64,000 nucleotides of DNA from QKMZ01 sp012965515 (GTDB lineage Bacteria; Cyanobacteriota; Vampirovibrionia; Obscuribacterales; Obscuribacteraceae), in contig CALFMP010000038.1 of NCBI GenBank assembly GCA_937879965.1, positions 1 through 64,000 of the forward strand. The letters run 5' to 3'. The translations under genes were made by a program, and so were the position numbers. This document shows positions 44,616 to 54,201 of the stretch, piece after piece. Numbering within the stretch: the first letter of the stretch is position 1; each line of letters starts with the position of its first letter. The notes under the pieces were generated by a model. That model did not search any database and was not told the DNA's origin. It saw only the letters and a program-made list of their open reading frames with translations.

Positions 44616-46328
44616 ATGATAAGGGCGCGACTGGCACGTAGAGAAAGAGGATCGATCTTAGCCCTGACATCAGCCCTCGGACTGGCGTTAGTCGTTCTTG
44701 GCGTCGGATTTTTCTTCTTCGTCATGTTTATGAATGCGCAGAAGGAAACCAAGAACGCAATTGACGCAGGCACTCTCAATGTCGGCAGAAAGGCGCTCGA
44801 CGAGATAGAGGTTCCTGTAACAAACAAGTGCTTCTGGGATGTCTGCAAAGATCCGCCCGACAACAGTATCATCCCTAATCCCACCATCAACTTACGCCGC
44901 ATCAACAGAATCTGGGCGGAAGCGATGCTGTACAAGATCAACGCTCTGGCGCAGCAAGATCAAGGACAAGACAACAACGGCATGAGCAATGCGTCAAATG
45001 CACTGCAAAGCGCCGAGCAGACCAGTAATTTGCTTGCGCTTCGCCTGAAAAATCAAGTCGAGATGTATCCGTTTTTCAAGGACCTTGCAAGACAAAACAA
45101 TATCCGCATGATTGGTAATTCTGCGTCCGTGAAGGAAATCCCGGGCGGTAATTGGCAAACTTCTAAGATTATCGAGGGCACGGACAAAGTTGCAGAAAGC
45201 AACATCATGATTGGTGGATCAACAAGCAACAACTTTCTTGCTCCCCATGGTTTCACCTGGAACAGCAACAACGTTACCAACACCAGAAGGTCTCCAGCGC
45301 CAGCCAACAGCAATGGAATGTTCTTCCTAAAGGGATATGAAAATCTCGACTTTGGCGGAGATACATTTTGGCAAGTGCCATTTCTTTTCGAAGATAAACC
45401 GCATATGGTGTCAAAGAATGATTTCGAAAAAGCCAAGAATAATGCTGCAGGATGGTCGAATCCAATTCCTAATGCCTTTTCTGCCGAAGGCGTAGCGTCG
45501 CAACCAGGAAAGCCAGCCGAAAAAGGCATTGCCTGGGTAATCACCAATCCGCGTCAAACTTATAAAGCAGCAATACCGCACAGCTTCATCAGATTGAGAG
45601 TTGAAAAACCAAAAGTAAATTGGCAGTTCGTTCCATTGGCCTTTCCGGTGACATTCTTTACCGATACGATGTCCGGATTCATTCCCGAATCCATGTCTAG
45701 CCCACCAGCTCCTGCGGGCGGTCCCCTTTGCGCAACAGTGCAAGCAGTCAGCGTGCAAGTAGGTCTGGAACTTATCGGCATTTTGGCGACTGGTGTTGAC
45801 GGGATGATTTTTCGTCCGCCATCGGCAAGTAGTGCCGACACCTACATCGAGAAGGAACTCGTGGCTAGGTGCAATGAAATGATCACAAAAGTAGGCAAGA
45901 CGGTGAAAGCATCAGATGTGCATTCAGCCCTTTCAAACCCGGTTTGCACAGGCGCGCTCATTGGAGGAGTGTCACAGGATTTTGCGCTTTACAGTCCCGA
46001 CGGCAATTCATTGAGATGCATGCCGATCGTTGGTGGCGCTGTCGCCGATCCTACAGTTCCGTGGTTGTCGTTGATTGCAAACCAATCACCTGACGGTACA
46101 GAGAAGAAAAAGGGTGAAAACGGCATTTCAATACCCAGTGGCGTTGTGCCTTTTCACCCAGTCATCGTTCCAGATCCCTTCTGCGTAGAAAGCTTTGGCC
46201 TTGGCATAGGTACAATGGACAAGTCTCTTTTCTGGCAGCCAGGAACCGGTTTTAATGGTTGTCTCGGAAAAGTCAGAGTGCAACGAGAAACTAATGTGAT
46301 TTCGATTGGTGTTTGTGTTCCTATCTAG
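44616..46328 (+). CDS. TadG-like exported pilus-associated protein
   Basis: 570 residues. A basic N-terminus (MIRARLARRERGSILALTSA) leads into one membrane segment (LGLALVVLGVGFFFFVMFM). This matches the Tad/TadG leader, RxxRGSxxxxxALxxxxLLG. The rest should be outside the inner membrane and is mixed, with Cys pairs near KCFWDVC and at the end. No VWA metal site is obvious. TGAGGA lies 11 nt before the ATG. It is the third gene of the Tad-like set, 82 bp after the second. Confidence 0.75.
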   Translation: MIRARLARRERGSILALTSALGLALVVLGVGFFFFVMFMNAQKETKNAIDAGTLNVGRKALDEIEVPVTNKCFWDVCKDPPDNSIIPNPTINLRRINRIWAEAMLYKINALAQQDQGQDNNGMSNASNALQSAEQTSNLLALRLKNQVEMYPFFKDLARQNNIRMIGNSASVKEIPGGNWQTSKIIEGTDKVAESNIMIGGSTSNNFLAPHGFTWNSNNVTNTRRSPAPANSNGMFFLKGYENLDFGGDTFWQVPFLFEDKPHMVSKNDFEKAKNNAAGWSNPIPNAFSAEGVASQPGKPAEKGIAWVITNPRQTYKAAIPHSFIRLRVEKPKVNWQFVPLAFPVTFFTDTMSGFIPESMSSPPAPAGGPLCATVQAVSVQVGLELIGILATGVDGMIFRPPSASSADTYIEKELVARCNEMITKVGKTVKASDVHSALSNPVCTGALIGGVSQDFALYSPDGNSLRCMPIVGGAVADPTVPWLSLIANQSPDGTEKKKGENGISIPSGVVPFHPVIVPDPFCVESFGLGIGTMDKSLFWQPGTGFNGCLGKVRVQRETNVISIGVCVPI

Positions 46329-46338
46329 AGGATTGAGG

Positions 46339-46869
46339 ATGCGCGAGGTAATAAAGTGCGTACGAACCGCTTCAAGAGCAATGTTTGGTTTGATGATTCT
46401 GTTGTCGGCCACTTCGCACGCCGCAATAGCACAAGCACCACCTGAAACATTGGAAAAGGCTCGCAAGTTGGGAGTGCTCAACCTCAAGAAGGGTGAGTTG
46501 CCATCCTATCTCAAGATTCCAAACGTACACATAACCCAGTCGGTCCCGACCAACTTTCCTGTTGATGTGTATCGCAGCAATGTCGTGACCACAAACTTTA
46601 TGAACACCACTCAAGGAGCGCCGACAGCGACATTGTCCATCGTGACAAAAGACTCGCCCAGTACGGTAAATTCGTTTTACCAGTCCGCGTTGCGCTCTCG
46701 CAGTTTTGCGCTGCAGATACCAAAGGCTGAATTGCTCGCCAAAATGGGTCCGCCCGGCACGGCCTTCATGATGCAAGGGACAAGATCGAAAGAACAAATT
46801 TCTGTGAGCATCGTTGGCCGACAAGATGGAAATACTTACGTTTCCGTCAATTGGATGATTTTGCCCTAG
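46339..46869 (+). CDS. Exported hypothetical protein
   Basis: 176 residues from ATG at 46339, preferred because TTGAGG lies directly before it; the frame is open to 46306, which overlaps the upstream gene's end. A signal peptide ends near ATSHAAIAQ (about 30). The mature part reads PETLEKARKLGVLNLKKGEL and then mixed beta sequence (SIVTKDSPSTVNSFYQSALR). No family recognised. It starts 10 bp after the TadG-like gene, so it likely belongs to that transcript. Confidence 0.7.
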   Translation: MREVIKCVRTASRAMFGLMILLSATSHAAIAQAPPETLEKARKLGVLNLKKGELPSYLKIPNVHITQSVPTNFPVDVYRSNVVTTNFMNTTQGAPTATLSIVTKDSPSTVNSFYQSALRSRSFALQIPKAELLAKMGPPGTAFMMQGTRSKEQISVSIVGRQDGNTYVSVNWMILP

Positions 46870-46994
46870 CAGCAAATAGAGCGGCAACAAATTCCGTACC
46901 TTCACGCTTGTCCTCAGCAATGCCGGGAAAAGGCGCGCGATGGTCAGCGTGCCTGGTAAAATTCCAACATTGGAATCCTCGGCCGCCCCTCACG

Positions 46995-48164
46995 ATGAGA
47001 GCCTTAATGACCAGAGTTTCGTCCATATCAATCGCTCGCCTGACGGCGGTGAGCGTGGCAATCGGCGCTTTTATAGCGCTGGGAATTAGCAACGGCCAAA
47101 CCGTCTTTGCTCAGGCAGCAGGCGGCAAGAGCAACTTGTCGAACGCACAGTTGACGGCGCTGGTGCGCGACCCATCAGTAGGCTCTCGAGCGTTGAGCGT
47201 CACGGTTGTTGGAAGCGGGCCGCTGGTTACTGTTCTGGCAGAAGAGAGGGAAGCCGCGCAGGACAAAGACCTCAAAATCGATGCGATGTTTTTATCTAGA
47301 ACATTGATTGAGGGCGCACCGGGACAGATTGATAAAGTGAAAGTTCTGTTCAGTCAAACCGGCAAACCCGCCCGACACATCACCATTTCGCGTGGAGAAA
47401 TCAACGATTTCAGCGCCGGAAGAATCTCGGCAGCCACATTGCTTCAGTCACTCACCCTGGTAGCCGTCCATGCGGAAAATATGCCGGAAATCACCGATGG
47501 TCCTGAGGTTGAGAGACGTCTGCTTGCCTGGAAGCGCATAGACAAACTTCGCTCACAAGGGACTGGAGTGTCCCCATTCGAGGCGATCTTCAAGGAAATT
47601 CAAGGACTGGCAAAAGCAAACGATGCCGAGAAAGTCTCTCAGCGACTGACTTATCTGGAATCGAAGCTGACCGGTCAAGAGGAGCAGGTCAAACAAGCCA
47701 AGGACTCATTGCGCGGTCGTGGCGTTCCGGCAGTCAAAACAGCCTCAACGGCAGGCGCTGGAGCGGGAGCGGCAACGCCTTCAGGACATAGCGGTGCGCC
47801 GGCTCAGAGCGCAGCCAGCGGCTACATCCCGCCGGAAGCTGATCACTTGAGGTCGACCTTCAACGCTCAAAGCAGCGAAATTATCAGCCAAGTCACTCGC
47901 AAGAACAGCGCGGAAGGCTTCAAACTGAGAGATTTGAAGGCGGAAATCGAGAAGGCCTTTGCCTCCCATCAAGATGCCAAAGCATTTGAAATGCTTCACA
48001 ACTTTGACCTAATGGCTACAAAGATTTTAGGCACTTCTGCATTTGGTCCCGGGGGTCAAGGGGGTCAAGGAGGCGGAATGGGCGGCGGGATGAATCCCGG
48101 CGGAGGCCCGCCCGGTGGCGGTCCCCCAGGCGGCGGTCCTCCCGGTGGCGGACCACCGTTCTAA
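46995..48164 (+). CDS. Exported hypothetical protein with Gly/Pro-rich tail
   Basis: 389 residues from ATG at 46995; ATG at 47007 (GAGAG 5 nt upstream) is as likely. The frame is open back to 46851, but that part does not look like a leader. A signal peptide ends near GQTVFAQA. The mature part is helical with beta segments, and contains VSQRLTYLESKLTGQEEQVK, a probable coiled coil. The last 40 residues are GGQGGQGGGMGGG and GGGPP repeats. No family recognised. It follows the upstream secreted gene in the same direction. Confidence 0.65.
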   Translation: MRALMTRVSSISIARLTAVSVAIGAFIALGISNGQTVFAQAAGGKSNLSNAQLTALVRDPSVGSRALSVTVVGSGPLVTVLAEEREAAQDKDLKIDAMFLSRTLIEGAPGQIDKVKVLFSQTGKPARHITISRGEINDFSAGRISAATLLQSLTLVAVHAENMPEITDGPEVERRLLAWKRIDKLRSQGTGVSPFEAIFKEIQGLAKANDAEKVSQRLTYLESKLTGQEEQVKQAKDSLRGRGVPAVKTASTAGAGAGAATPSGHSGAPAQSAASGYIPPEADHLRSTFNAQSSEIISQVTRKNSAEGFKLRDLKAEIEKAFASHQDAKAFEMLHNFDLMATKILGTSAFGPGGQGGQGGGMGGGMNPGGGPPGGGPPGGGPPGGGPPF

Positions 48165-48265
48165 ACAGCCTAAAAATCAACAAACTATGATTGGTTCACT
48201 ATTTGTGGAATATAGGAACCGGGCGCGTGCATTGCGGCCCTACTACCAGAGTGGAGCAAACCGGT

Positions 48266-49900
48266 TTGAGTTCCGGCGAAATACTCGAAGACGCTCGAGA
48301 TAAGGGGAAAGCCCGCGATCCGCTTGTGGGAACGGTTTTAGACGGCCGCTTCCACATCGATGATGTACTCGGTTCGGGCGGTATGAGTGTCGTTTATCTT
48401 GCCACTCAAATCAGAGTCAATCGGCAAGTCGCGATCAAGACCCTGAAATTGCAATTGGACACAAAACAGGTCTACCGCGAGAGATTTCACCGCGAAATAA
48501 ATCTGCTCTGTGCTCTTAGTCATCCACACATCGTCACGGTTTACGATTGCATTTTCGACGACGAACAGCAGCCATACGTCGTCATGGACTACTTGCGCGG
48601 ACGCAGCTTAGAAGCACTGATTAAAGAAGAGGGTCCACTCGACATTGATCGCTTCGCGCGCATCTGCGTGCAGGTATGTAGTGCGCTTGATTATGCACAC
48701 AAAAATGGTGTCGTTCACCGCGATTTGAAGCCTGGCAATCTTGTCTTGATGGATGACGAAATGGATTTCGTAAAGGTTGTGGACTTCGGCTTGGCAAAAC
48801 TTAGCGAAGAGAGTCGCAAGCTGACTCAATCGGGCGAACTATGGGGAAGCCCACCATATCTAAGTCCCGAGCAATGCATCGGCAAACCTGAAGATGCACG
48901 ATCCGACATTTATTCATTCGGTTGCGTCATGTATGAGATGCTCACCGGAAAAGATCCTTTTCACAACGGCACCACAATTTATGAACTGATCCAGTATCAC
49001 GTCAACACGCCACCACCCTCGATGCGTTCGATTAATCCGATGCTGAATCTGCCGGACGAATTGGAAAGAGTCATCTTCAAGGCGATGGCAAAAGATCCAA
49101 AAGATCGCTATCAGACTGCCGGCGAGCTCAGCAATGCAATGGTAAAAGCCTGCGCAGAAACGGCATCACGCGAGTCAGGCAACTTGAAGATAATGGCGGG
49201 AATGGGAAGTTCGAGCGAGCAACCAAGTGCGGTATCAATAGGATCTTACGCCAACAATTTCAATTTGGCACTCGATCCTATGGCTGGAATGAGTGTTGAA
49301 GATGCTTTTCTTGACAGAAACAGTAAAGCTGTAGATAGCAGCGAGGGAGCAGGCAAAGGACCCTCGACGCGCCAGTTGGCCAGAGATAGATTTAGCAACT
49401 TAGATTCAGAGAGTGAACCGAAAAAGTCCAGTGCAGGAAAAATGGTAATCGCTGGTTTCATTGTCGTCGTGCTTTGCGCAGTCGGACTTTTTGCCGCTGT
49501 TTCAATGCACAATGGCAAGACGGAAACAGCATCAACGCAGACAAACAAATCAACAGGAAGTGACTCTGCATCAACATCTACTGCGAAGCCTTCGCCGGCA
49601 CCAGAGGGTGATGTTGCACCATCAAGCGCGACAGTAAAAGTGAAACCCACGGATACTGACGCGACAGACTCAAACAAGATGAGCGCACAAACTGCCGGCA
49701 AAGACAAAGACGAAACGCCCCCAGCGACAGCAAAAGCGGCGCCACCTCCGCGCGTTCAAACTACGCCGCGCGCCCGGACACAACCTCGAGTACGCCCTGT
49801 TACCGCTGTCAAACGCAGTGTTTCACCCAAGCCTACAGCCAGCTCAAGCGGAAAGAAACGCGATGCGTGGAACGATCTAAAAGGTTTGTACAGCCACTGA
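48266..49900 (+). CDS. Hanks-type serine/threonine kinase with one membrane segment
   Basis: 544 residues from TTG at 48266, chosen for GGAG 9 nt upstream; the frame is open to TTG 48191. The kinase domain is complete: Gly loop GSGGMSVVY, Lys in VAIKTLK, catalytic loop HRDLKPGN, DFGLAKL and SPEQ. A low-complexity linker leads to one membrane segment (VIAGFIVVVLCAVGLFAAVS). About 130 residues of Thr/Ala/Pro-rich tail then lie outside. No PASTA repeats are present. Kinases of this family phosphorylate Thr and often act with FHA proteins. Confidence 0.92.
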   Translation: MSSGEILEDARDKGKARDPLVGTVLDGRFHIDDVLGSGGMSVVYLATQIRVNRQVAIKTLKLQLDTKQVYRERFHREINLLCALSHPHIVTVYDCIFDDEQQPYVVMDYLRGRSLEALIKEEGPLDIDRFARICVQVCSALDYAHKNGVVHRDLKPGNLVLMDDEMDFVKVVDFGLAKLSEESRKLTQSGELWGSPPYLSPEQCIGKPEDARSDIYSFGCVMYEMLTGKDPFHNGTTIYELIQYHVNTPPPSMRSINPMLNLPDELERVIFKAMAKDPKDRYQTAGELSNAMVKACAETASRESGNLKIMAGMGSSSEQPSAVSIGSYANNFNLALDPMAGMSVEDAFLDRNSKAVDSSEGAGKGPSTRQLARDRFSNLDSESEPKKSSAGKMVIAGFIVVVLCAVGLFAAVSMHNGKTETASTQTNKSTGSDSASTSTAKPSPAPEGDVAPSSATVKVKPTDTDATDSNKMSAQTAGKDKDETPPATAKAAPPPRVQTTPRARTQPRVRPVTAVKRSVSPKPTASSSGKKRDAWNDLKGLYSH

Positions 49901-50041
49901 TATTGGCTAGCCCAAAATCGCCATTTGGTCGATGTCTAACCTGTTATCAATATGCTAGATTTAGCGCCACTAACGGGTTCGACCGAGCCCAGGCGCTGAG
50001 AATTCACGCCGAAATTTTTGCACCTTTGTCAGGAGGTTTAG

Positions 50042-52438
50042 ATGAAACGCGCTTTTGTCCTCTCTGTGTCACTGTCTCTGGTTTCCTTGGCTACCTGCTC
50101 TTTGGGAATTCAATCGGCTTGCGCGCAGGGAAATTGGGCGCAGACATTCGGGCGGATGCCGCAAATGGTGGATGTCACCACCCGCCTGGCTCAGATGGTT
50201 CAGAGCGTCAGCGAAGCTCAAACGCAAGGACGCCTGTCCGCCCAGCACGCTGCCGGATTTAAGGCTGATTTGGACCGCATTAAACAGAATGAGAATCAAT
50301 ATTTAGCGGATGGAAAACTCACTGTGTGGGAGCGAATGCGGCTCTCATTCGAGCTTGACAATCTCCAACGCCAGATAGACGCCCAGCTCGCCCCCCGGAC
50401 CTCGGCAATCGCAGACATTCCAGGGCGTACGGCAGAAATTACACGTGAAATTTCGGACGCGCTTTTCAGTGGGCGTTTGAGCAGGCAGGATGGAGAAGTC
50501 TTTCTTGCGGAACTCGATCGTATCAAGCTGCAAGAGAGTAACTACAGAGCCGATGGAAATTTGAACAGCAACGAGCTTTTGAGTCTCTCAGTAGATCTCG
50601 ATAAATTACAACAGAACGTTCATGCAAAAACCAAGCCAGTAACCGTGGATGGTTCAAACACCGAGTCGAAGAAAACCGAAATCAACAGACGCGTCAAAGA
50701 TCTGATGGCCAGCGGAAAAATCACGTTGGCAGAAGCCAACACGTTCGGACAGGAACTGAGCAGGATCGAAGCGCAAGAAACCGCATTCAAAAACAACGAC
50801 GGAAAACTCGACACCAACGAATCCTTGACTCTTGCTATCGAATTGGAAAAACTCTCCACTGCCTTGGATAGATATCAGCCATCCTCTGCAGCCAATCCAC
50901 CAGGCATAGATCAACGCCAGCAAGAAGTTGAGAAGCTGATTACAGATGCGCTCTACTCAGGCAAACTCAATTCACAGCAAGTAATGGACTTGAAGCAAGA
51001 ATTCGATCGCATCGCTTCGCTCGAATCGACGTTTCGCATGGATGGAAGTCTCTCGGATACAGAAACTCTTACACTGGCTCGCGACCTCGATAGTCTAAAG
51101 GCAAAAATTGAACTCTACGGTGGCACGCCATCTCTGCAAAGCATTAGCCAACGCATCGCCGTTGCAAAAAAACGGCTTAATGCAAGTGAAGGAGCTGGAC
51201 GACTCAATCCGGCAGCCGCACAAGAATTGCGCACACAGCTCGATCGCATCGACGCTCGCAACAGATATTTCATGCAGGACGGTCGCCTGGACGAAAATGA
51301 AACCACAACCCTGGCAGGCGACTTCGATTCCTTCCGAATCAACTTCGATAGAGCGGTGACGCCTCTGCCTGATATTTCTTCAACACGTAAACAGCTGGAA
51401 AGCAGAATCGCAGAAGCACTCGGCTCCGGGCGTTTGAGGGCAGAAGACGCCAATGCATTGAAAGCCGATCTTGCACGTATCAATGGATTGGAGGCAACAT
51501 TCAAAAGCTCCGAGGGAGGTTTGAGCGACCAGGCAACCATCGCTCTTTCCAAAGAGTATGATGCTGTTGCAGCGCGCATAGACAAATCGCTTCCACCACT
51601 TCCCGATATTGCAGCCAAAGAAAAGACGATTCAAAGTCGCATCGAAGAGGCTTCTCGCACCGGCGCCATCACAGAAGACAATCGGCGTGACTTCAACCAT
51701 GAGTTCGATCGCATAAAAGATGTAGAAAATGCCTTTAGAAGTTCAGACAATGGTTTGTCAGATTGGGAAGTTATGACTGTAGCTCGCGACCTCGACAGGC
51801 TCGATGCGGAAATTTCTCGCACGCTGACAAAGCCGGTAAAAGTTGACACTACCGGCGGTGCAGCCGACACTCGTGGACATTGGGCTGAACAATACATTGC
51901 TCTTTTGCAAAAGCGCGGCACCATTGGCGGTTTTCCCGATGGTACGTTCAAACCGAACGATTACATCACCAGAGCACAGTTCGCAGCTATCGCGACACGT
52001 GCTTTGAACTTGCCACCGGCAGGAAGACCGGCAAATTTCAAGGATGTGCCCGCGAAATATTGGGGAGCAAATGCGATCAGTCAAGTAAGCGACGCTGGGT
52101 TGGTGACTGGATTCCCGGACGGTAGTTTCCGCCCGGAAGACAAAATCACCCGCGCTCAAGCGTTAGTGATTCTCGCTAAAGCTCTTCAAAATCCCAACGC
52201 CGACACAGCCGGTCTGGGGCGCTACAAAGATGGCAACACTGTGCCGACATGGGCGCTACCTAGCGTCGCTAAAGCGGCAAATGCAAACATCATCGTCAGC
52301 TATCCAGATTCGGACTCTATTAAACCTAATGAGCTAGCTACAAGAGCAGACGTCGCCGCATTGACTTATCAAACCATGTCGAACCTGGGAGAAAAACTTC
52401 CGGCAATTCGCGTAGGACTAGAAGCCTCCGGCAAATAA
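50042..52438 (+). CDS. Surface protein: seven helical repeats plus three SLH domains
   Basis: 798 residues with a signal peptide (SLSLVSLATCSLGIQSACA). Seven repeats of about 75-80 residues span roughly 40-600. Each has two helices then a loop like YRADGNLNSNE or FMQDGRLDENE, then a helix with LDxL. The loop recalls an EF-hand (DG, Glu) but lacks the full ligand set, so calcium binding is only a possibility. Three SLH domains follow (about 612-790: GHWAEQYIALLQKRG, YWGANAISQVSDAG, TWALPSVAKAANAN). SLH domains anchor proteins to cell-wall polymers. AGGAGG lies 6 nt before the ATG. Confidence 0.9.
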   Translation: MKRAFVLSVSLSLVSLATCSLGIQSACAQGNWAQTFGRMPQMVDVTTRLAQMVQSVSEAQTQGRLSAQHAAGFKADLDRIKQNENQYLADGKLTVWERMRLSFELDNLQRQIDAQLAPRTSAIADIPGRTAEITREISDALFSGRLSRQDGEVFLAELDRIKLQESNYRADGNLNSNELLSLSVDLDKLQQNVHAKTKPVTVDGSNTESKKTEINRRVKDLMASGKITLAEANTFGQELSRIEAQETAFKNNDGKLDTNESLTLAIELEKLSTALDRYQPSSAANPPGIDQRQQEVEKLITDALYSGKLNSQQVMDLKQEFDRIASLESTFRMDGSLSDTETLTLARDLDSLKAKIELYGGTPSLQSISQRIAVAKKRLNASEGAGRLNPAAAQELRTQLDRIDARNRYFMQDGRLDENETTTLAGDFDSFRINFDRAVTPLPDISSTRKQLESRIAEALGSGRLRAEDANALKADLARINGLEATFKSSEGGLSDQATIALSKEYDAVAARIDKSLPPLPDIAAKEKTIQSRIEEASRTGAITEDNRRDFNHEFDRIKDVENAFRSSDNGLSDWEVMTVARDLDRLDAEISRTLTKPVKVDTTGGAADTRGHWAEQYIALLQKRGTIGGFPDGTFKPNDYITRAQFAAIATRALNLPPAGRPANFKDVPAKYWGANAISQVSDAGLVTGFPDGSFRPEDKITRAQALVILAKALQNPNADTAGLGRYKDGNTVPTWALPSVAKAANANIIVSYPDSDSIKPNELATRADVAALTYQTMSNLGEKLPAIRVGLEASGK

Positions 52439-52500
52439 CGTAGGGGCGATGCCATGCATCGCCCGGGTTGAAATCGGGCGCATGCAATGCGCCCCTACGC
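52439..52500. repeat. Composite palindromic repeat after the SLH gene
   Basis: Two palindromes, GGGGCGATGCCATGCATCGCCC and GGGCGCATGCAATGCGCCCC, are flanked by outer GTAG and CTAC, so the whole 62-bp block is an inverted repeat. It combines both palindrome types seen at 33840 and 33916. Confidence 0.85.
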
Positions 52501-52526
52501 TTCCAAACGCGAGCCGGTAACGACTA

Positions 52527-53303
52527 CTAATTCAAACTTACCGGGAAGCTGATAGAGCCAAGATTATCCAAGTCGATTTCCAGCGGCTTTTCCAACTGAG
52601 CTACAGCAGCTGAACGGCGAGTTTCTCGTTGTTCCTTATATGACTTATCAGCGGTCACAATCATTTCGTTGAGTCGCAAATTGGTCTTGCTGATGATTTC
52701 AGAAACAGCTTCTAAATCCATGGGCGTCGCAAACGAGTAGCGTGTGCGCAGCTTTGTATTGATGCCGGAGCCATCAACCGATGCCACCATCTCGATAGTA
52801 CGAGGATAGATCTGGCTGAGCTTTCTTCCCATTGGATCTTGAATATATTGAAGTGAACATTTGACTGTCCGTCTGTCGTCATCAACTGAATCCACCAGCC
52901 AGGCAGCGCGACGCTTGTCCAAAGCTTTGATGTCGAGACCATTGGTAGCTTCCTTCAAGCAATCCCAAGCAACGGGCAAGGAAACGGGCATTTCGACTGC
53001 TTGCTGAGAAAGTTTGATCACGTCGTCCGTATACGCAGTCGACTGCGCTTCTTCCATTGTTTCCAGTTTCATTTTGGTCTCTCTGTAAAATGCACCGCGC
53101 GCAAAAAGCGGCATTGTCAGACCTAATACACAAATCAAAACAAGGCTGAAAACCAACCTGCCATGCTGCGCTGCAGGTGTGGAAAGAAATACGCCGACTA
53201 CCGGCAGTACAAGGCACAGAACAATTAACACGACTGAGAAAGCAACTAGTGCTTTGAAGATTCCTGAGGTTTCCTTTCTACTAAGGTGCTTAAGTTTTTT
53301 CAT
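52527..53303 (-). CDS. Two-segment membrane protein, hypothetical
   Basis: 258 residues. Two membrane segments near the N-terminus (ALVAFSVVLIVLCLVLPVVG and LVFSLVLICVLGLTMPLF) precede a cytoplasmic or periplasmic domain of about 180 residues. The domain reads SLPVAWDCLKEATNGLDIKA then RRTVKCSLQYIQDPMG. This resembles proteins with a lipid-binding-like beta domain, but I cannot assign a family. It is convergent with the SLH gene across the 62-bp palindrome. Confidence 0.7.
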   Translation of the reverse strand: MKKLKHLSRKETSGIFKALVAFSVVLIVLCLVLPVVGVFLSTPAAQHGRLVFSLVLICVLGLTMPLFARGAFYRETKMKLETMEEAQSTAYTDDVIKLSQQAVEMPVSLPVAWDCLKEATNGLDIKALDKRRAAWLVDSVDDDRRTVKCSLQYIQDPMGRKLSQIYPRTIEMVASVDGSGINTKLRTRYSFATPMDLEAVSEIISKTNLRLNEMIVTADKSYKEQRETRRSAAVAQLEKPLEIDLDNLGSISFPVSLN

Positions 53304-53460
53304 GGCGGAGGACCTGTCAAGAACATTGCAACCATAATCTCACGCCATTTTTCCGGCGCCCGTCTTGCATACAAAATTCTTAAACATCGCTAATGTCACT
53401 CAAGGCGGTCGTTTTGGGATTTAATTCCGCAACAGGCTAGGGTTTTTGGCGTTTTTGGAG

Positions 53461-53498
53461 TTTTTCGCCGCAATTTCAAACCGGCGAAACTTTTTTTG
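53461..53498 (+). terminator. Intrinsic terminator in the leader of the Gly/Asn-rich gene
   Basis: TTTCGCCG (53463-53470) pairs with CGGCGAAA (53482-53489) and is followed after one base by seven T. It points along the plus strand although the upstream gene is on the minus strand. It therefore ends either a small RNA or an attenuated leader. Confidence 0.7.
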
Positions 53499-53563
53499 AC
53501 CGCACGTGTATTTGCCTTTGGAAGCGCGCAATCCAACTCGTACATACGTGCAGGAGAAACAGA

Positions 53564-54121
53564 ATGAGAAATTACGCAGCCCCACTTGCGTTGACCGCAG
53601 CCGTCCTGGCTGTCCTATCCACACTCACGCCACCAGCCGAAGCCAGACGAGCATTTGCGCGCGGCGCAAATGGTTCGATGGGTGCATTTGCTCATCAAGG
53701 GCAATACGGACAAAGAGCAGGAGCGCGCGCATTGGGCGCCAATCAAGGCTTTGGATTTAGAGGAGGCTCCTATCAAGGTCCAAATGGAAGCACTCTGCAA
53801 ACGGCACAAGGTGGCGCTTATAAAAAAGGTGTCGGTGCTTTTCGAGCAAAACAATTTCAAGCAACCGGAGCAAACGGCGGTAACGCGAACGGCTACATGA
53901 ACAACGCCTACAACGCGCAAACCGGCACCGGTACCAGAAACAGCGGAGTTTCATACACCAACCCGCAAGGACAATCGTACGGATATGACGGCACGACAAA
54001 CTACACAAAAGGTCAGGGTGGAACAACAACAATCGACACGCAAAACAAAGGCGACTATACGGTCGACTGGCAGAAAGGACAGAAACCTGTCGTAACGCAA
54101 ACCAGCACTACCACTCAGTAG
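53564..54121 (+). CDS. Exported Gly/Asn/Gln-rich repeat protein
   Basis: 185 residues with a signal peptide (LALTAAVLAVLSTLTPPAEA). The mature part is rich in Gly, Asn, Gln, Thr and Tyr, for example GGSYQGPNGSTLQTAQGGAY and SYGYDGTTNYTKGQGG, with no Cys. The pattern resembles secreted, disordered or beta-forming surface proteins of unknown role. AGGAGA lies 6-11 nt before the ATG. A terminator-like hairpin sits 66 nt upstream, suggesting leader control. Confidence 0.75.
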   Translation: MRNYAAPLALTAAVLAVLSTLTPPAEARRAFARGANGSMGAFAHQGQYGQRAGARALGANQGFGFRGGSYQGPNGSTLQTAQGGAYKKGVGAFRAKQFQATGANGGNANGYMNNAYNAQTGTGTRNSGVSYTNPQGQSYGYDGTTNYTKGQGGTTTIDTQNKGDYTVDWQKGQKPVVTQTSTTTQ

Positions 54122-54201
54122 TGTAAACATTGAGACAGCTCTGGCGCGATCGTGCGTTATGGTTTTCGAAAGTTTCTAAATGTTTTATCGAAGCGACGAG
54201 G

